Program-made: the position numbers and the translations under genes
Assembly (NCBI RefSeq): GCF_014117425.1
Contig: NZ_CP059725.1
Span: 2,046,001-2,110,000, forward strand
Source: Bartonella sp. HY038
Lineage (GTDB): Bacteria; Pseudomonadota; Alphaproteobacteria; Rhizobiales; Rhizobiaceae
Direction of reading: 5' to 3'
Length of the DNA stretch: 64,000 nucleotides
The notes under the pieces: model-generated
Told to the model about the DNA's origin: nothing
What the model saw: the letters and a program-made list of their open reading frames with translations, nothing else
The model's database searches: none
In this document: piece after piece, positions 27,207-37,426 of the stretch
Layout of the letters: the number at the start of each line of letters is the position of its first letter
How positions within the stretch are numbered: position 1 is the first letter of the stretch

Positions 27207-27907
27207 TGTTACAATCATTTATTGATGGATTTTGGCAACGTATTGATGAGATTCCGCTTGATTTTTCGGTTATTCCACCTTTTGGTAGTCTTCTATTAAC
27301 GGGACTTTTGTGGACCGTGATTATCACAATTCTTGCCGGTCTTATTAGTTTTTTCGGCGGTATCATTATCGCTTTGATTTTAAACTATGTGCATAAAATT
27401 TATAATTGGCCATTGCGGTTTATTTCTTGGCTTTTTATGACTACACCACTTTTGCTGCAACTTTACCTTATTTATTATGGCCTTTCGCAATTGAAAATTC
27501 TTTTACCCGCCTTTTGGACTGGTGTTATTGTTCTTGGTTTTCATTATGCAGTCTATAATGCAAATATTTTTCGGGCAGCTTTGCAATCAATCGATAATGG
27601 ACAAATGGAAGCGGCAAGATCTTTGGGGTTTAGCTACTTTCAAGCTTTACGTTATTTCATCACACCACAATCAGTATTTGTAGCCTTACCGCAGGTAGGC
27701 AATAATACAATCATTCTTTTGAAAGATACCGCCATTGTTTCCTTGATTGGCATTGCCGAATTAACCCTAAATACTCAGCAAGCAATTGCTGAAACCTATA
27801 GATCTTTTGAATTTTATTTGGCTGCTGCCCTACTCTATTACATTATCAATCTAATTATGGAATTCGGATTATATGTCACCACTCGTAAGATAGGAGCCAT
27901 GCAATGA
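27206..27907 (+). CDS. Amino-acid ABC importer permease (intact)
   Basis: A 233-residue membrane protein of the HisM/GlnP type with about five helices. It has the permease loop [28 protein letters not shown] and [17 protein letters not shown]. Its ATG overlaps the stop of the preceding permease frame, and its stop overlaps the ATPase start (ATGA), showing tight coupling. Confidence 0.92.
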   Translation: MLQSFIDGFWQRIDEIPLDFSVIPPFGSLLLTGLLWTVIITILAGLISFFGGIIIALILNYVHKIYNWPLRFISWLFMTTPLLLQLYLIYYGLSQLKILLPAFWTGVIVLGFHYAVYNANIFRAALQSIDNGQMEAARSLGFSYFQALRYFITPQSVFVALPQVGNNTIILLKDTAIVSLIGIAELTLNTQQAIAETYRSFEFYLAAALLYYIINLIMEFGLYVTTRKIGAMQ

Positions 27908-28668
27908 ATACAAATATTATGATTGATTTGCGCAATATCCATAAATCTTACGGCGCCCATAAGGTCTTAAAGGGAATAAATTTTAGCGTAGATCGCGGTA
28001 AAATCGTTTCAATTATTGGCCCAAGCGGGTCTGGAAAGAGTACCTTATTACGCTCAGTCAATATGCTTGAAGAAATTTCACAAGGCGAAATTTGGTTTGA
28101 TGGCAATCAAGTTAATCTGCCCCTTAAAGGCCGCGCCTTTGAAAAACATTTAAATTATATGCGCCAACAAATTGGCATGGTTTTTCAGCAATTCAATTTA
28201 TTTCCTCATCTTAGTGTCTTGCACAATATTACCATCGGACCTCGTATATTAAAAAATATCCCCAAACATGACGCGGAAGAAATTGCCCATTCCTTATTAA
28301 AAAAAGTCGGATTAGCAGACAAAGGCGATTCTTACCCCGCGCGTTTATCGGGGGGGCAAAAGCAACGCGTTGCTATTGCTCGTGCTCTTGCTATGCAGCC
28401 AAAAGCAATGCTGTTTGATGAGGCAACCTCTGCGCTTGATCCTGAATTGGTAGAAGAGGTCAACCAAGTAATGAAACAGCTTGCGGCTGAACATATGACC
28501 ATGATGATTGTTACCCATGAAATGCGTTTTGCAGCGGAAGTTTCTGATTACGTTGTTTTTATGGATGGCGGCGTCATTGTCGAACAAGGGACTCCTGATG
28601 ATATCTTGAAGAACCCCAAAGAAGAGCGAACGCGCGAATTTTTACGCAAACATTTGCAAGGACATTGA
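27904..28668 (+). CDS. Amino-acid ABC importer ATP-binding protein
   Basis: A 254-residue ATPase of the GlnQ/HisP type with Walker [11 protein letters not shown]-loop [13 protein letters not shown], signature [15 protein letters not shown], Walker [15 protein letters not shown] and switch His in VTHEM. It energises the importer formed with the two permeases immediately upstream. Confidence 0.94.
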   Translation: MNTNIMIDLRNIHKSYGAHKVLKGINFSVDRGKIVSIIGPSGSGKSTLLRSVNMLEEISQGEIWFDGNQVNLPLKGRAFEKHLNYMRQQIGMVFQQFNLFPHLSVLHNITIGPRILKNIPKHDAEEIAHSLLKKVGLADKGDSYPARLSGGQKQRVAIARALAMQPKAMLFDEATSALDPELVEEVNQVMKQLAAEHMTMMIVTHEMRFAAEVSDYVVFMDGGVIVEQGTPDDILKNPKEERTREFLRKHLQGH

Positions 28669-28754
28669 TCTTTCAAAACAAAAAATGATTAACGCTCTGC
28701 CTATGGGTGTTGAGAGATATAATTTAATTAACATAAAAGTTACTCGAGGTAAAA

Positions 28755-30422
28755 ATGCCGCAAGTTACCGATAATAATAAACGAAATAGTCCCAATCTTT
28801 ATAAAAATAAATGTTCAGATTTAGCAACAAGAATGGTTGCTTTTAACAGTGAGACAGGCAGTAAAGGCGAAGCCGAATTTGCCGACAAATATATTGGGCT
28901 TTTAAAAGAAATACCCTATTTCAACCAAAATCCGCACAATATTGTTAAATCACCAAGCCATGGCGAACCATTAACCTCGAATGTCTTAGCGCTAGCAAGA
29001 GGGAATGGAAAAAAAACGCTGATATTAGCGGGGCATTTTGATACAGTATCAATTGATAATTATCATGAATTACAAAACCTTGCTTGCGAAAGTGAAAAAC
29101 TTGCCGAAGCCTTGATCGAAACCTTGGCGAATAAAGTGCGTTCTGAACAAGAAGAATGTGCTTATCAAGACTTTTTAACCGGTCAATTTTTGCCCGGCCG
29201 CGGTATGCTTGACATGAAAAGTGGACTTGCCGCTGGCATCGTATGTGTTGAAGAATTTATTGCTGATACCCAACGCAAGGGTAACATTATTCTCGTTGCT
29301 ACCCCAGATGAAGAGCGTGAAAGTCGTGGCATGCGCTCACTGCGTGCTAGCCTTGCAACTTTTGTTAAAGAAAATGACCTTGAAATTGTTGGTGCCATTA
29401 ATCTTGATGTAACATCCGATCAAGGCAACGGCAGTGAGGGGCGCGCAATCTATGCCGGCACAATTGGTAAATTATTACCCTTTGCATTTGTTGTTGGTTG
29501 TAGTGCCCATGCAAGCTACCCTTATGAAGGAGTAAGTGCTTTAGCAATAGGTGCTAAAATTCTTAGCCATTTCGAAGCCAATGCAGCCTTAGCCGATAAG
29601 AATGAGGATGACATTTCACCGGCCCCCATATGTCTTGAGGCAAGAGATTTGCGTGATGCTTACGAAGTAACAACGCCAGAGCGTTTTTGGTTGGCTTTCA
29701 ATTGGCTTTACCATTCTATGAGAGCTGAAACATTATTTCATCATTTTAAAGAAGCCGTAGAAAAATGCGCAAACCAAGCTATTGAGCAATTTACCGAGCA
29801 AGCTAAAAACTACAGCTATATGGTTGGCAAAAAATCTGGCGCAGTGCCAGCTAAGCCAAAGATTATCGAATATGCAGAGCTACTGCAACAAGCCAAAGCG
29901 ACTATAGGCGCAAATTTCGATGCACTGTATGAGCAAAAACAAAATGAACTAAACCAAACTGATAACCCGCTAACCGTAAGTCGTTTACTAACAGATTGGC
30001 TTATAAATCAAGCAAAGATAAATGGTCCTGCCATCATTATTGGTTTTGCTGGTTTACATTATCCTGCAAGCCATCTTGACCTCAAGCTCGATAAGGATAA
30101 AGCTTTCCACGCGGCAATTGATCATGCCAAGGAATCTTATCAAGACCTTGCAGATCAAGTGCTTACTTGGAAGCCTTATTTCCAAGGCATATCGGATATG
30201 AGCTTTTTGGGGCAAAAGGCCGATAAAAATAATTTAATTGCCAATAATACGCCCATTTCTCGTTTACAAGATAATCCGCCAAGCCAAAGCCTTAGCTTTC
30301 CTGTGGTTAATATTGGACCTTGGGGACGAGAATTTCATCAAAAACTTGAGCGTGTTTACGCACCTTATGCATTTGATCAATTGCCTAAGTTATTGGGCCA
30401 AATCGCTCGAGAAATTTTATAA
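28755..30422 (+). CDS. rocB: RocB-like M20-family hydrolase (arginine utilisation)
   Basis: A 555-residue M20/M28-type metallohydrolase. Visible sites are AGHFDTVSIDNY (metal His/Asp), GRGMLDMKSGLAAG (bridging Asp), TPDEERESRG (catalytic and metal Glu) and NLDVTSD. Its length and the order of these motifs match RocB of arginine utilisation in Bacillus. It follows the amino-acid importer on the same strand, which supports hydrolysis of a peptide or acyl-amino acid taken up by it. The reaction of RocB itself is not well established. Confidence 0.8.
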   Translation: MPQVTDNNKRNSPNLYKNKCSDLATRMVAFNSETGSKGEAEFADKYIGLLKEIPYFNQNPHNIVKSPSHGEPLTSNVLALARGNGKKTLILAGHFDTVSIDNYHELQNLACESEKLAEALIETLANKVRSEQEECAYQDFLTGQFLPGRGMLDMKSGLAAGIVCVEEFIADTQRKGNIILVATPDEERESRGMRSLRASLATFVKENDLEIVGAINLDVTSDQGNGSEGRAIYAGTIGKLLPFAFVVGCSAHASYPYEGVSALAIGAKILSHFEANAALADKNEDDISPAPICLEARDLRDAYEVTTPERFWLAFNWLYHSMRAETLFHHFKEAVEKCANQAIEQFTEQAKNYSYMVGKKSGAVPAKPKIIEYAELLQQAKATIGANFDALYEQKQNELNQTDNPLTVSRLLTDWLINQAKINGPAIIIGFAGLHYPASHLDLKLDKDKAFHAAIDHAKESYQDLADQVLTWKPYFQGISDMSFLGQKADKNNLIANNTPISRLQDNPPSQSLSFPVVNIGPWGREFHQKLERVYAPYAFDQLPKLLGQIAREIL

Positions 30423-30443
30423 TCCCATAATATCAACATACTA

Positions 30444-30490
30444 ATTTAGAGCACATTTAGCTTTTATTAAGCCGTTAATGTGCTCTAAAT
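30444..30490. terminator. Long inverted repeat after the RocB-like gene
   Basis: A perfect 14-bp stem ATTTAGAGCACATT / AATGTGCTCTAAAT around a 19-base loop that itself can pair (AGCTT/AAGC). No long T-run follows; likely a terminator between rocB-like and hrpB. Confidence 0.65.
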
Positions 30491-30602
30491 CGTTTATACG
30501 TAAAAGTGCCAATAAAATTGATACATGCAAACATGGGGTATTTAAATTTTTTGTATTTACAATATCCTTGCCAAAGCTATTGATGCTTTTTATAAAACAC
30601 GC

Positions 30603-33107
30603 ATGATAAATTTGCCGCCTTTACCCGTAACTGAAATTTTTGGATCGCTTCACGAGTGCATGAAAATGCATAATCGTGCAGTAATAGTTGCACCGCCCGG
30701 GGCAGGTAAAACGACACTTATCCCATTATTTTTACTGGATAAACTTAAAAAAAATCCTAATGGCAAAATAATACTTCTTGAACCGCGCCGCTTGGCTGCA
30801 CGCGCGGCAGCAAGGCGCATGGCCGATTTAATTGGAGAATCTCTTGGGCAGCAAGTTGGCTACATTATGCGAATGGACCAAAAAATTTCCAAGGACACAC
30901 GCATAATCGTTGTGACCGAAGGCGTTTTTGTTCGCATGGTGCTTGATGACCCAGAACTAAATGGCATTAGCGCCGTTATTTTTGATGAATTTCATGAGCG
31001 CAATATTGATGCCGATTTTGGTCTTGCACTAGCTATTGATGTACAAGAAGGTTTGCGTAATGATTTAAAAATCATCGTTATGTCAGCAACTCTTGATGGC
31101 GCACGCGTTGCCAGCTTGCTAGATAATGCGGAAATTATTGAAAGCAAAGGCAGAAGCTATAATGTTGATATTCGTTATAGCCCAAAAGCTAATGATGAAC
31201 GCATTGAAGACGCCATGAGCCGCGCCATTATCAAAGTCTTAAAGGAAGAAGATGGCAGTATTTTAGCTTTTTTACCCGGTCAAGGTGAAATTGAGCGAAC
31301 AAAGCAAAGGCTTCAAAATAGCTTAGGCGACAATCCAACCATCAACGGCAACAACATTATTATTACTCCGCTTTTTGGAACACTTGATATAAAAGATCAA
31401 GACAATGCTATTCTACCCGCCCAAAAAGGTTCGCGCAAAGTTGTGCTTGCAACCTCCATCGCCGAAAGTTCAATAACTATTGAAGATGTGCGCATTGTCA
31501 TAGATAGTGGTCTTGCTAGAGTGCCAATATTTGAACCAGCAAGTGGTTTAACACGACTTGAAACGGTGCGTGCCTCACGAGCATCCATTGATCAACGTGC
31601 TGGGCGTGCAGGACGTACCCAGACAGGCATTGCTATTCGCCTTTGGCTACAAGGGCAAAATGCAGCTCTTCCTGCCTTTGCAACACCTGAAATTCTAAAT
31701 GCTGATTTATCCAACCTTGTTTTGGATTGCTTAGCCTTTGGTGTACAAGATCCCGCCAACTTGCGTTTTTTAAATCCGCCTCCCCTGCCATCGATAAAAG
31801 AAGCACGCGACTTACTTATTAAATTAGATGCAATTGATGAAAATGGCAGACTAACCCTAATGGGGCAAGCCATGCGTGCCTTGAGTTTGCCTGTACGCTA
31901 TTCGCATATGGTATTAAAAGCCGCAAAAAGAGGGCAAGCTCAAGCGGCGGCAGAACTTGCACTATTGCTTGTAGAACGGGGACTTGACGGCAACAACATT
32001 GATATTGATGAAAGACTGCGTTTTTTCCAACGTGATCGATCAAAGCGCGCCCAAGATGTGAAGCGACTTGCAAAATCCCTTGCCGATGAAGCAGCTCAAT
32101 TATCAACAAAAAAGCAAAAATTGCCAAACAATAGCGATATTATACTAGCAAGCGAGTTTTTGATGGACGCGTGGCCGGATAGAATCGCCAAAGCACGCGG
32201 TAAAAAAGGACAATTTTTGCTGTGCAATGGGCGCGGAGCCTATATGGATGCTGTTGAACCTTTAGCCAATAGTGCATTTTTAGTTATCGCCGACTTGACT
32301 GGTAGCGCTGAGCGCACACGCATATTAGCGGCGGCAAACCTTAGTGAAGATAGCCTTTATGCCCAACAGGGCAGCTCAATAAGCCAAGAAACACTGGTTT
32401 GTTTTGATGAGCAAAGCCGCACTCTTCGTGCATTAGCGCGCGAAAATCTTGGCGCTATTTCTCTAAGTGAAAAGAATCTACCCAGCCCTAAAGGCGATAT
32501 TGCCAACCAAAAATGGCTTGAAATAATACAACAAAAAGGTCTTAGCCTTTTAGCTTGGAGTAAAGATGCCAAGCAAATGCGGCAAAGACTATTTTGGCTA
32601 TTTAAAGGATTGGGCGAGCCGTGGCCCGATGTAAATGATGACGCATTGCTTCAGCAATTAGATGAATGGCTTTTACCATTTTTAAATGGCAAGGCAGAGC
32701 TTAGCGCAATAACCAGTAAAATGCTAAGCGACGGCTTATATTCTTTGATCCCGTATCATTTGCAACGCGATTTTAACGCCCTTGCACCCACCCATTTTAC
32801 CGCGCCGACTGGCTCAAAAATTGCAATTGATTATGAGGGCGAAGAACCAACTATTTCATTGCGCGTACAAGAACTATATGGCTTAATCACCCATCCAACA
32901 ATTGCGGGGAATAAGATTCCCCTTATTATTGAACTCTTATCACCAGCGCATCGCCCTATCCAAATTACGCGTGATTTACCAAGCTTTTGGGCTGGATCAT
33001 GGAAAGATGTACGCAGTGACATGCGTGGGCGCTACCCAAAGCATTTATGGCCTGAAAACCCAGCCGAAGCTGTGCCAACAACACGGGCTAAACCACGCGG
33101 CAGTTAA
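30603..33107 (+). CDS. hrpB: ATP-dependent helicase HrpB
   Basis: An 834-residue DEAH/RHA-type helicase. Walker A APPGAGKTT (30-38), DEFH box starting at Asp128, SATLDG motif III and QRAGRAGR motif VI are followed by the HA2 and the HrpB-specific C-terminal domain. The length is normal for the family. The cellular role of HrpB in bacteria is poorly defined (RNA-linked). Monocistronic; the ATG follows a short AT-rich leader. Confidence 0.95.
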   Translation: MINLPPLPVTEIFGSLHECMKMHNRAVIVAPPGAGKTTLIPLFLLDKLKKNPNGKIILLEPRRLAARAAARRMADLIGESLGQQVGYIMRMDQKISKDTRIIVVTEGVFVRMVLDDPELNGISAVIFDEFHERNIDADFGLALAIDVQEGLRNDLKIIVMSATLDGARVASLLDNAEIIESKGRSYNVDIRYSPKANDERIEDAMSRAIIKVLKEEDGSILAFLPGQGEIERTKQRLQNSLGDNPTINGNNIIITPLFGTLDIKDQDNAILPAQKGSRKVVLATSIAESSITIEDVRIVIDSGLARVPIFEPASGLTRLETVRASRASIDQRAGRAGRTQTGIAIRLWLQGQNAALPAFATPEILNADLSNLVLDCLAFGVQDPANLRFLNPPPLPSIKEARDLLIKLDAIDENGRLTLMGQAMRALSLPVRYSHMVLKAAKRGQAQAAAELALLLVERGLDGNNIDIDERLRFFQRDRSKRAQDVKRLAKSLADEAAQLSTKKQKLPNNSDIILASEFLMDAWPDRIAKARGKKGQFLLCNGRGAYMDAVEPLANSAFLVIADLTGSAERTRILAAANLSEDSLYAQQGSSISQETLVCFDEQSRTLRALARENLGAISLSEKNLPSPKGDIANQKWLEIIQQKGLSLLAWSKDAKQMRQRLFWLFKGLGEPWPDVNDDALLQQLDEWLLPFLNGKAELSAITSKMLSDGLYSLIPYHLQRDFNALAPTHFTAPTGSKIAIDYEGEEPTISLRVQELYGLITHPTIAGNKIPLIIELLSPAHRPIQITRDLPSFWAGSWKDVRSDMRGRYPKHLWPENPAEAVPTTRAKPRGS

Positions 33108-33568
33108 TGTGTTTCTGCCGGTGTGAATGAAATCTATCTAATTAAGACTTTAAGCTTTTAGGATTATATAAAAAAGATATAATTTTCTTAAATATTTAAT
33201 TATTGGCTAAAAAGGATTTTAATGGTGTACTCGGCCTAATACTCGTTGTTTGCAGAATATATCAATTCCTATTTTTAAAATAGAAAACCAATTTCTTGAT
33301 TGGTTTGAAATCGCTTAAACTTATCTCCCCAATTACCATTCAATTTAATTTTTTATTTATTTAATTCGAATATTAGTTTATAATAATTTAACTTTATAAA
33401 TTTCTCATATTCTCATGTTGTGTTTTTTCGGAACAAAATATGGCTTTTATATGAATAGTTTAGTACCTGTTACTTTTATTATTTATTGAATAGCCGTCAA
33501 AATATTGACTAATTTAAATAATAACTATGTAATTAAATATAAATATAAAAATATAATAGGTTCAAGCG
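33108..33568. other. AT-rich interval upstream of the autotransporter gene
   Basis: About 460 bases with no gene. It includes a small hairpin AAACCAAT / ATTGGTTT (33285-33306) without a T-run. The rest is T/A-rich and presumably holds the autotransporter promoter, but no hexamer pair stands out. Confidence 0.45.
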
Positions 33569-36500
33569 ATGTACAAGCTGGAATCTGCGGTTGGGTCTCC
33601 TTTAATGTCGAAACATGTCTTTAAAAATCAACCATGGTTGATTAATACGCCAATTACCAAATTACTAATTTTCGGACTAACTTCGTTTTTTTTAAGTACT
33701 ACCATACTATCCTCAAGCTATGCAGAGGATGTGATTTATGATGGCACTGACAAATCAATATTACGAACAGATCCGACAGGTGGTAATTTAGGGCGCAGCC
33801 TATTTTCAGGCAACGGCACGACCACCAATCTTATTGGCAACACAATATCTGTAAATGATTTAACCACCGATGGCAGCTATGAAACACCCGGTTATATTTA
33901 TGGCGGTATTAGCTATTTAACATCGGGTACTGGCAATGATGTTACCAATAATAATGTCACTATATTTGGTAGCGCTAAAGCAGGGTCAGTTTATGGTGGT
34001 TATAGCTATTTAAGGACTGGCAATAGCGGCAATGCAACTGGCAATATTGTTACTATAAGCGACAACGCGCAAATAAGCCGAGGCGTTTATGGTGGGTATA
34101 CATTTGGAAGAAATGCTGGATTTGCCAATGAAAATAAGGTTATTATATCTCACTCCGCGATAATTGGCGGTGATGTATATGGTGGCTATAGCTCAACTTT
34201 TTATGTCTCCACTGGTGAGACCTCAAGTAATGAAGTAACAATCTCGGGTAATGCAAAAATTAGTGGTATTGTTGCAGGTGGTGGGAATACTACGCAAAAT
34301 GGCATAGCTAACAATGCCCTAAACAATAAAGTAACTATTTCGGATAATGCAGTTATTACAAGCTTTGTTTATGGTGGGTTTAGCCAAAATACAGCTGGCG
34401 CATCGGGCAATACAAATAATAACATCGTTACGATAACCGGCAATGCACAACTCAATAAGAGCGTTTATGGGGGATATACCGAAGCCACACGTGGATTAGG
34501 AGGCGACTCAACCAACAACACGGTAACCCTTAATGGGACCAATGCGGTTATTTCAGCTGATGTCGTGGGTGGCCGTAGCTATGGTACTATTGCTGGACAA
34601 GTCACCAATAATGAAGTTTTGATTAGCGGTCAGAATACAATTTCAGGATCTGTTTATGGGGGTAATTCATACAGCTATGCCTATAATGGAACATCAACAC
34701 AGGTAGCAAGTAACAAAGTTTCTATATCTGGTGATACGGCGATAACCGGGAGCGTTTACGGTGGCATGGGGACAACTAGCCTCAATTCTAGCACCCCTAC
34801 AACGACAACGGGCAGCAATATTACCAATAACAATGTTGAATTATCTGGAAAAGTTAATATTAAAGGCGATGTTTATGGTGGTTATAGCAATGCTATGAGC
34901 GGCTTTTCAGGCAATGCAACAAATAATACAATAACACTTAATGGTGAAAATCTTAACATTACAGGCCGAATTTTCGGTGGCTTTGGTAATCGCTCAAATA
35001 CAAGCTCTGATTTTTTTACGGGTAACACATTAAATCTTAATGGCTATCGTGGCAGTGTTTGGGGCATTTATAATATTGAGAATTATAACTGGATTTTACC
35101 CAAAAATGTCGTCAATAACGACACCATTATCAATATTACAAGCCGGAATAATGTTGATCTTAATGGGACCAATCACACCATTGCTATGGAAAATGATGGT
35201 AATCGCCTTAATGTTGGTGATGAAGTTACATTGATCAGCAATGCGACAGGAACGCCATCCTCGGTTCCCACTCAAATAGAACAAGGGCTCTTTCTTATTT
35301 ATGATGTCGAAGTAACAGTCGATGAAAATAATAAGTTTGTCTTAAGAATTAAAGATGAAAATTCAGATAGTGGCGGTACAGACACTGGCGGAACCGATAC
35401 TGGAGGTACTGACACTGGCGGCACAGATACCGGAGGCACTGACACTGGCGGCACAGATACTGGTGGAACCGATACCGGAGGTACTGACACGGGCGGCACA
35501 GATACTGGTGGAACCGATACCGGAGGTACTGACACTGGCGGCACAGATACTGGTGGGACCGATACTGGAGGTACTGACACTGGTGGCACAGATACCAGCG
35601 GAACCAATACCGGAGGTACAGACACTGGCGGCTCTAGCACCACAGAAGAGACCACAGAGCCTGAAGTTACCTTACCCAAACCCGCAGGGCACATTAATCC
35701 GCGCACTAAGGCTTTTTCGGAAGGCCGCATTGCAGCAATGGCATTTTTAAACCAAGGCAGTGATCTTATTGCTGATTATGGTATACGCGCGGCACGCTCT
35801 GCTATTCGCCAAGCAGCTGAAAGCGGGCGCCCAACCAGCCTCATACCGTTTGCAATTATCAATGGTGGTTCCAGCCGATACAAAACAGGTTCCCATGTCG
35901 ATATTGACGGTGTTAATGCAGCCATAGGTCTAGCAACGGGATATGAGTTTAAAAATACTAGTCTACTCACCATTGGCGGCTTTTATGAATATGGCAAAGC
36001 AAGCTATGATAGCTATAACTATTTTAGCAATTATAATGCGGTTCATGGTGATGGAAATATCAATTATAATGGTGGTGGTGTTTTATTTCGCATAGATTTT
36101 GCCAATACTGGCTTAAACCGCGTGGCAAAGCTTGATATCAATGCTGCTGATGGGCTTTATATGGAAGGTTCATGGCGCGCCGGCACCATAAAATACGATT
36201 TTGATACAAATGATATTTTCGATGGTGAAGGCTATCGCGGCACTTATAACAGCCGTTCTAACTATCAAAGCGCTCATATTGCAACGGGCTATGTTTTTAA
36301 CTTTGATGAAAAAAATAGTCTTGATATTTATGGTCGTTATAGCTGGTCAAGGCTTAAAGGCGAAGACGTAAAAATTGGCAAAGATGGTTTAAATTTTAAA
36401 ACGGCAGAATCTTCTCGCTTACGCGTTGGCGGCCGCTACAATTATCACTACAGCCAACAATTCCAGCCATTTGTCGGTGCGGCCTATGAATATGAATTTA

Positions 36501-36700
36501 AGGGAGACATTGCAGCCACAGCCTATAAGTTGCAGCTAGATAGGCCAAGCCTTAAAGGTGGTACCGGTATTTTCGAATTAGGACTTAACTGGCAGCCATT
36601 ACATCACAATAAAGACTTTATCATTGAATTTGTTGGTCAGGGCTTTATTGGGGAACGACGCGGCGGTAGCGGCGGCATAAAAATTAAATATGACTTTTAA
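33569..36700 (+). CDS. Autotransporter (type Va) with repeat-rich passenger and GGTDT linker
   Basis: A 1043-residue secreted protein. An extended signal region ends near SSSYA-ED (after residue 52). The passenger (about 60-560) is built of a dozen units of roughly 35-48 residues marked by [VI]YGGY-type turns and NNxVTISGNAxI strands, expected to form a beta-helix. A linker at residues 602-686 consists of 17 five-residue units, 16 GGTDT and one SGTNT. The C-terminal beta-barrel (about 740-1043) ends IKIKYDF with the terminal Phe needed for outer-membrane assembly. A likely adhesin or surface factor; binding target unknown. An in-frame ATG at 33605 is an alternative start. Confidence 0.9.
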   Translation: MYKLESAVGSPLMSKHVFKNQPWLINTPITKLLIFGLTSFFLSTTILSSSYAEDVIYDGTDKSILRTDPTGGNLGRSLFSGNGTTTNLIGNTISVNDLTTDGSYETPGYIYGGISYLTSGTGNDVTNNNVTIFGSAKAGSVYGGYSYLRTGNSGNATGNIVTISDNAQISRGVYGGYTFGRNAGFANENKVIISHSAIIGGDVYGGYSSTFYVSTGETSSNEVTISGNAKISGIVAGGGNTTQNGIANNALNNKVTISDNAVITSFVYGGFSQNTAGASGNTNNNIVTITGNAQLNKSVYGGYTEATRGLGGDSTNNTVTLNGTNAVISADVVGGRSYGTIAGQVTNNEVLISGQNTISGSVYGGNSYSYAYNGTSTQVASNKVSISGDTAITGSVYGGMGTTSLNSSTPTTTTGSNITNNNVELSGKVNIKGDVYGGYSNAMSGFSGNATNNTITLNGENLNITGRIFGGFGNRSNTSSDFFTGNTLNLNGYRGSVWGIYNIENYNWILPKNVVNNDTIINITSRNNVDLNGTNHTIAMENDGNRLNVGDEVTLISNATGTPSSVPTQIEQGLFLIYDVEVTVDENNKFVLRIKDENSDSGGTDTGGTDTGGTDTGGTDTGGTDTGGTDTGGTDTGGTDTGGTDTGGTDTGGTDTGGTDTGGTDTGGTDTGGTDTSGTNTGGTDTGGSSTTEETTEPEVTLPKPAGHINPRTKAFSEGRIAAMAFLNQGSDLIADYGIRAARSAIRQAAESGRPTSLIPFAIINGGSSRYKTGSHVDIDGVNAAIGLATGYEFKNTSLLTIGGFYEYGKASYDSYNYFSNYNAVHGDGNINYNGGGVLFRIDFANTGLNRVAKLDINAADGLYMEGSWRAGTIKYDFDTNDIFDGEGYRGTYNSRSNYQSAHIATGYVFNFDEKNSLDIYGRYSWSRLKGEDVKIGKDGLNFKTAESSRLRVGGRYNYHYSQQFQPFVGAAYEYEFKGDIAATAYKLQLDRPSLKGGTGIFELGLNWQPLHHNKDFIIEFVGQGFIGERRGGSGGIKIKYDF
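35372..35626 (+). repeat. Coding minisatellite: 17 x 15 bp (GGTDT units)
   Basis: Seventeen consecutive in-frame 15-base units. Codon variants show a 45-base higher-order period (GGAGGTACTGACACT-GGCGGCACAGATACT-GGTGGAACCGATACC), nearly identical in successive copies. This indicates recent expansion by slippage or unequal crossover in blocks of three units. Confidence 0.9.
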
Positions 36701-37142
36701 AGTGATCAAGGCGATTTTAATGAAATGCAAATCATTAAAATCGCCTTTAAAAGGTTATCATACTTGATATTATATCTTATTTTTTACGTTTTATCATAGC
36801 CTTAAATTGAATAATTATCACTTAGCTAGACAAGAGCCTAAAATATTAAACAGCTTTTGATTATTTGATTTAAATAATGTCAGCATAAGTTTAATGCAAT
36901 AAAATGGCGGGAGAAGCTCATTGTGAGAATCAAAAAATTTGCGCTTAAGAACAAATCTTAAAAATTATTATTATTTTAAGGCTCATAAACTAAGGTCTAG
37001 AAAAATTTAATTACTCTGCAAGGGCATCAAAAATAAAGCCAACACCGCGATAAATTAACAATTGCAACAATAAACCAGTTGCAAATATAAAAGAATTTAA
37101 CTATTTTTTATGGAAGATCATTTTTAGCTTTAAGCTTAAAAA
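36701..37142. other. Intergenic interval between the autotransporter gene and tRNA-Gln
   Basis: Contains the autotransporter terminator and otherwise AT-rich DNA. On the minus strand near 37015-37100 a short open stretch reads as hydrophobic residues ending GFIFDALAE, with no start codon; possibly a gene remnant, not annotated. Confidence 0.4.
36708..36750 (+). terminator. Terminator of the autotransporter gene
   Basis: A 16-bp stem AAGGCGATTTTAATGA / TCATTAAAATCGCCTT with an eight-base loop followed by T and A residues, eight bases after the stop codon. Confidence 0.88.
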
Positions 37143-37216
37143 TGGCTGGGGTACCTGGATTCGAACCAGGGGTGCCGGTACCAAAAACCAGTGCCTTACC
37201 GCTTGGCTATACCCCA
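37143..37216 (-). tRNA. tRNA-Gln (anticodon TTG)
   Basis: On the minus strand a 74-base cloverleaf with encoded CCA: acceptor stem TGGGGTA/TACCCCA, anticodon stem CTGGT/ACCGG around TTTTGGT (anticodon TTG), T arm CCTGGTTCGAATCCAGG. The unusual U1-A72 pair is typical of tRNA-Gln. Confidence 0.96.
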
Positions 37217-37426
37217 ACATCATTTTTAAAGGACACTCTATCATGTCCTTGGCGCGTCTTATAGCTGCTTGATTTCATATGTGCAATATCTATTATTAAA
37301 AAAAATGCATATTTTTTGATATTTTTTTATTTTCTCTGCTAACCTATTTTATTCATTGCATAATTTTGTGCAATCTTTACAATATTTTTATTAACAACCT
37401 AAGATCAAGCCAATGAATGTGACCAA

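Noticed and set aside
33285..33306. Hairpin AAACCAAT/ATTGGTTT upstream of the autotransporter
   Set aside because: Short AT-rich stem without a T-run, 180 bases after hrpB; not enough to call a terminator.
35299..35730. 143-codon antisense frame rich in PPVSV
   Set aside because: It is the reverse reading of the GGTDT-coding repeat; its openness follows from the repeat, with no start signal.
37015..37110. Hydrophobic minus-strand stretch ending GFIFDALAE
   Set aside because: About 29 codons, no start codon and a stop immediately upstream; at most a remnant.
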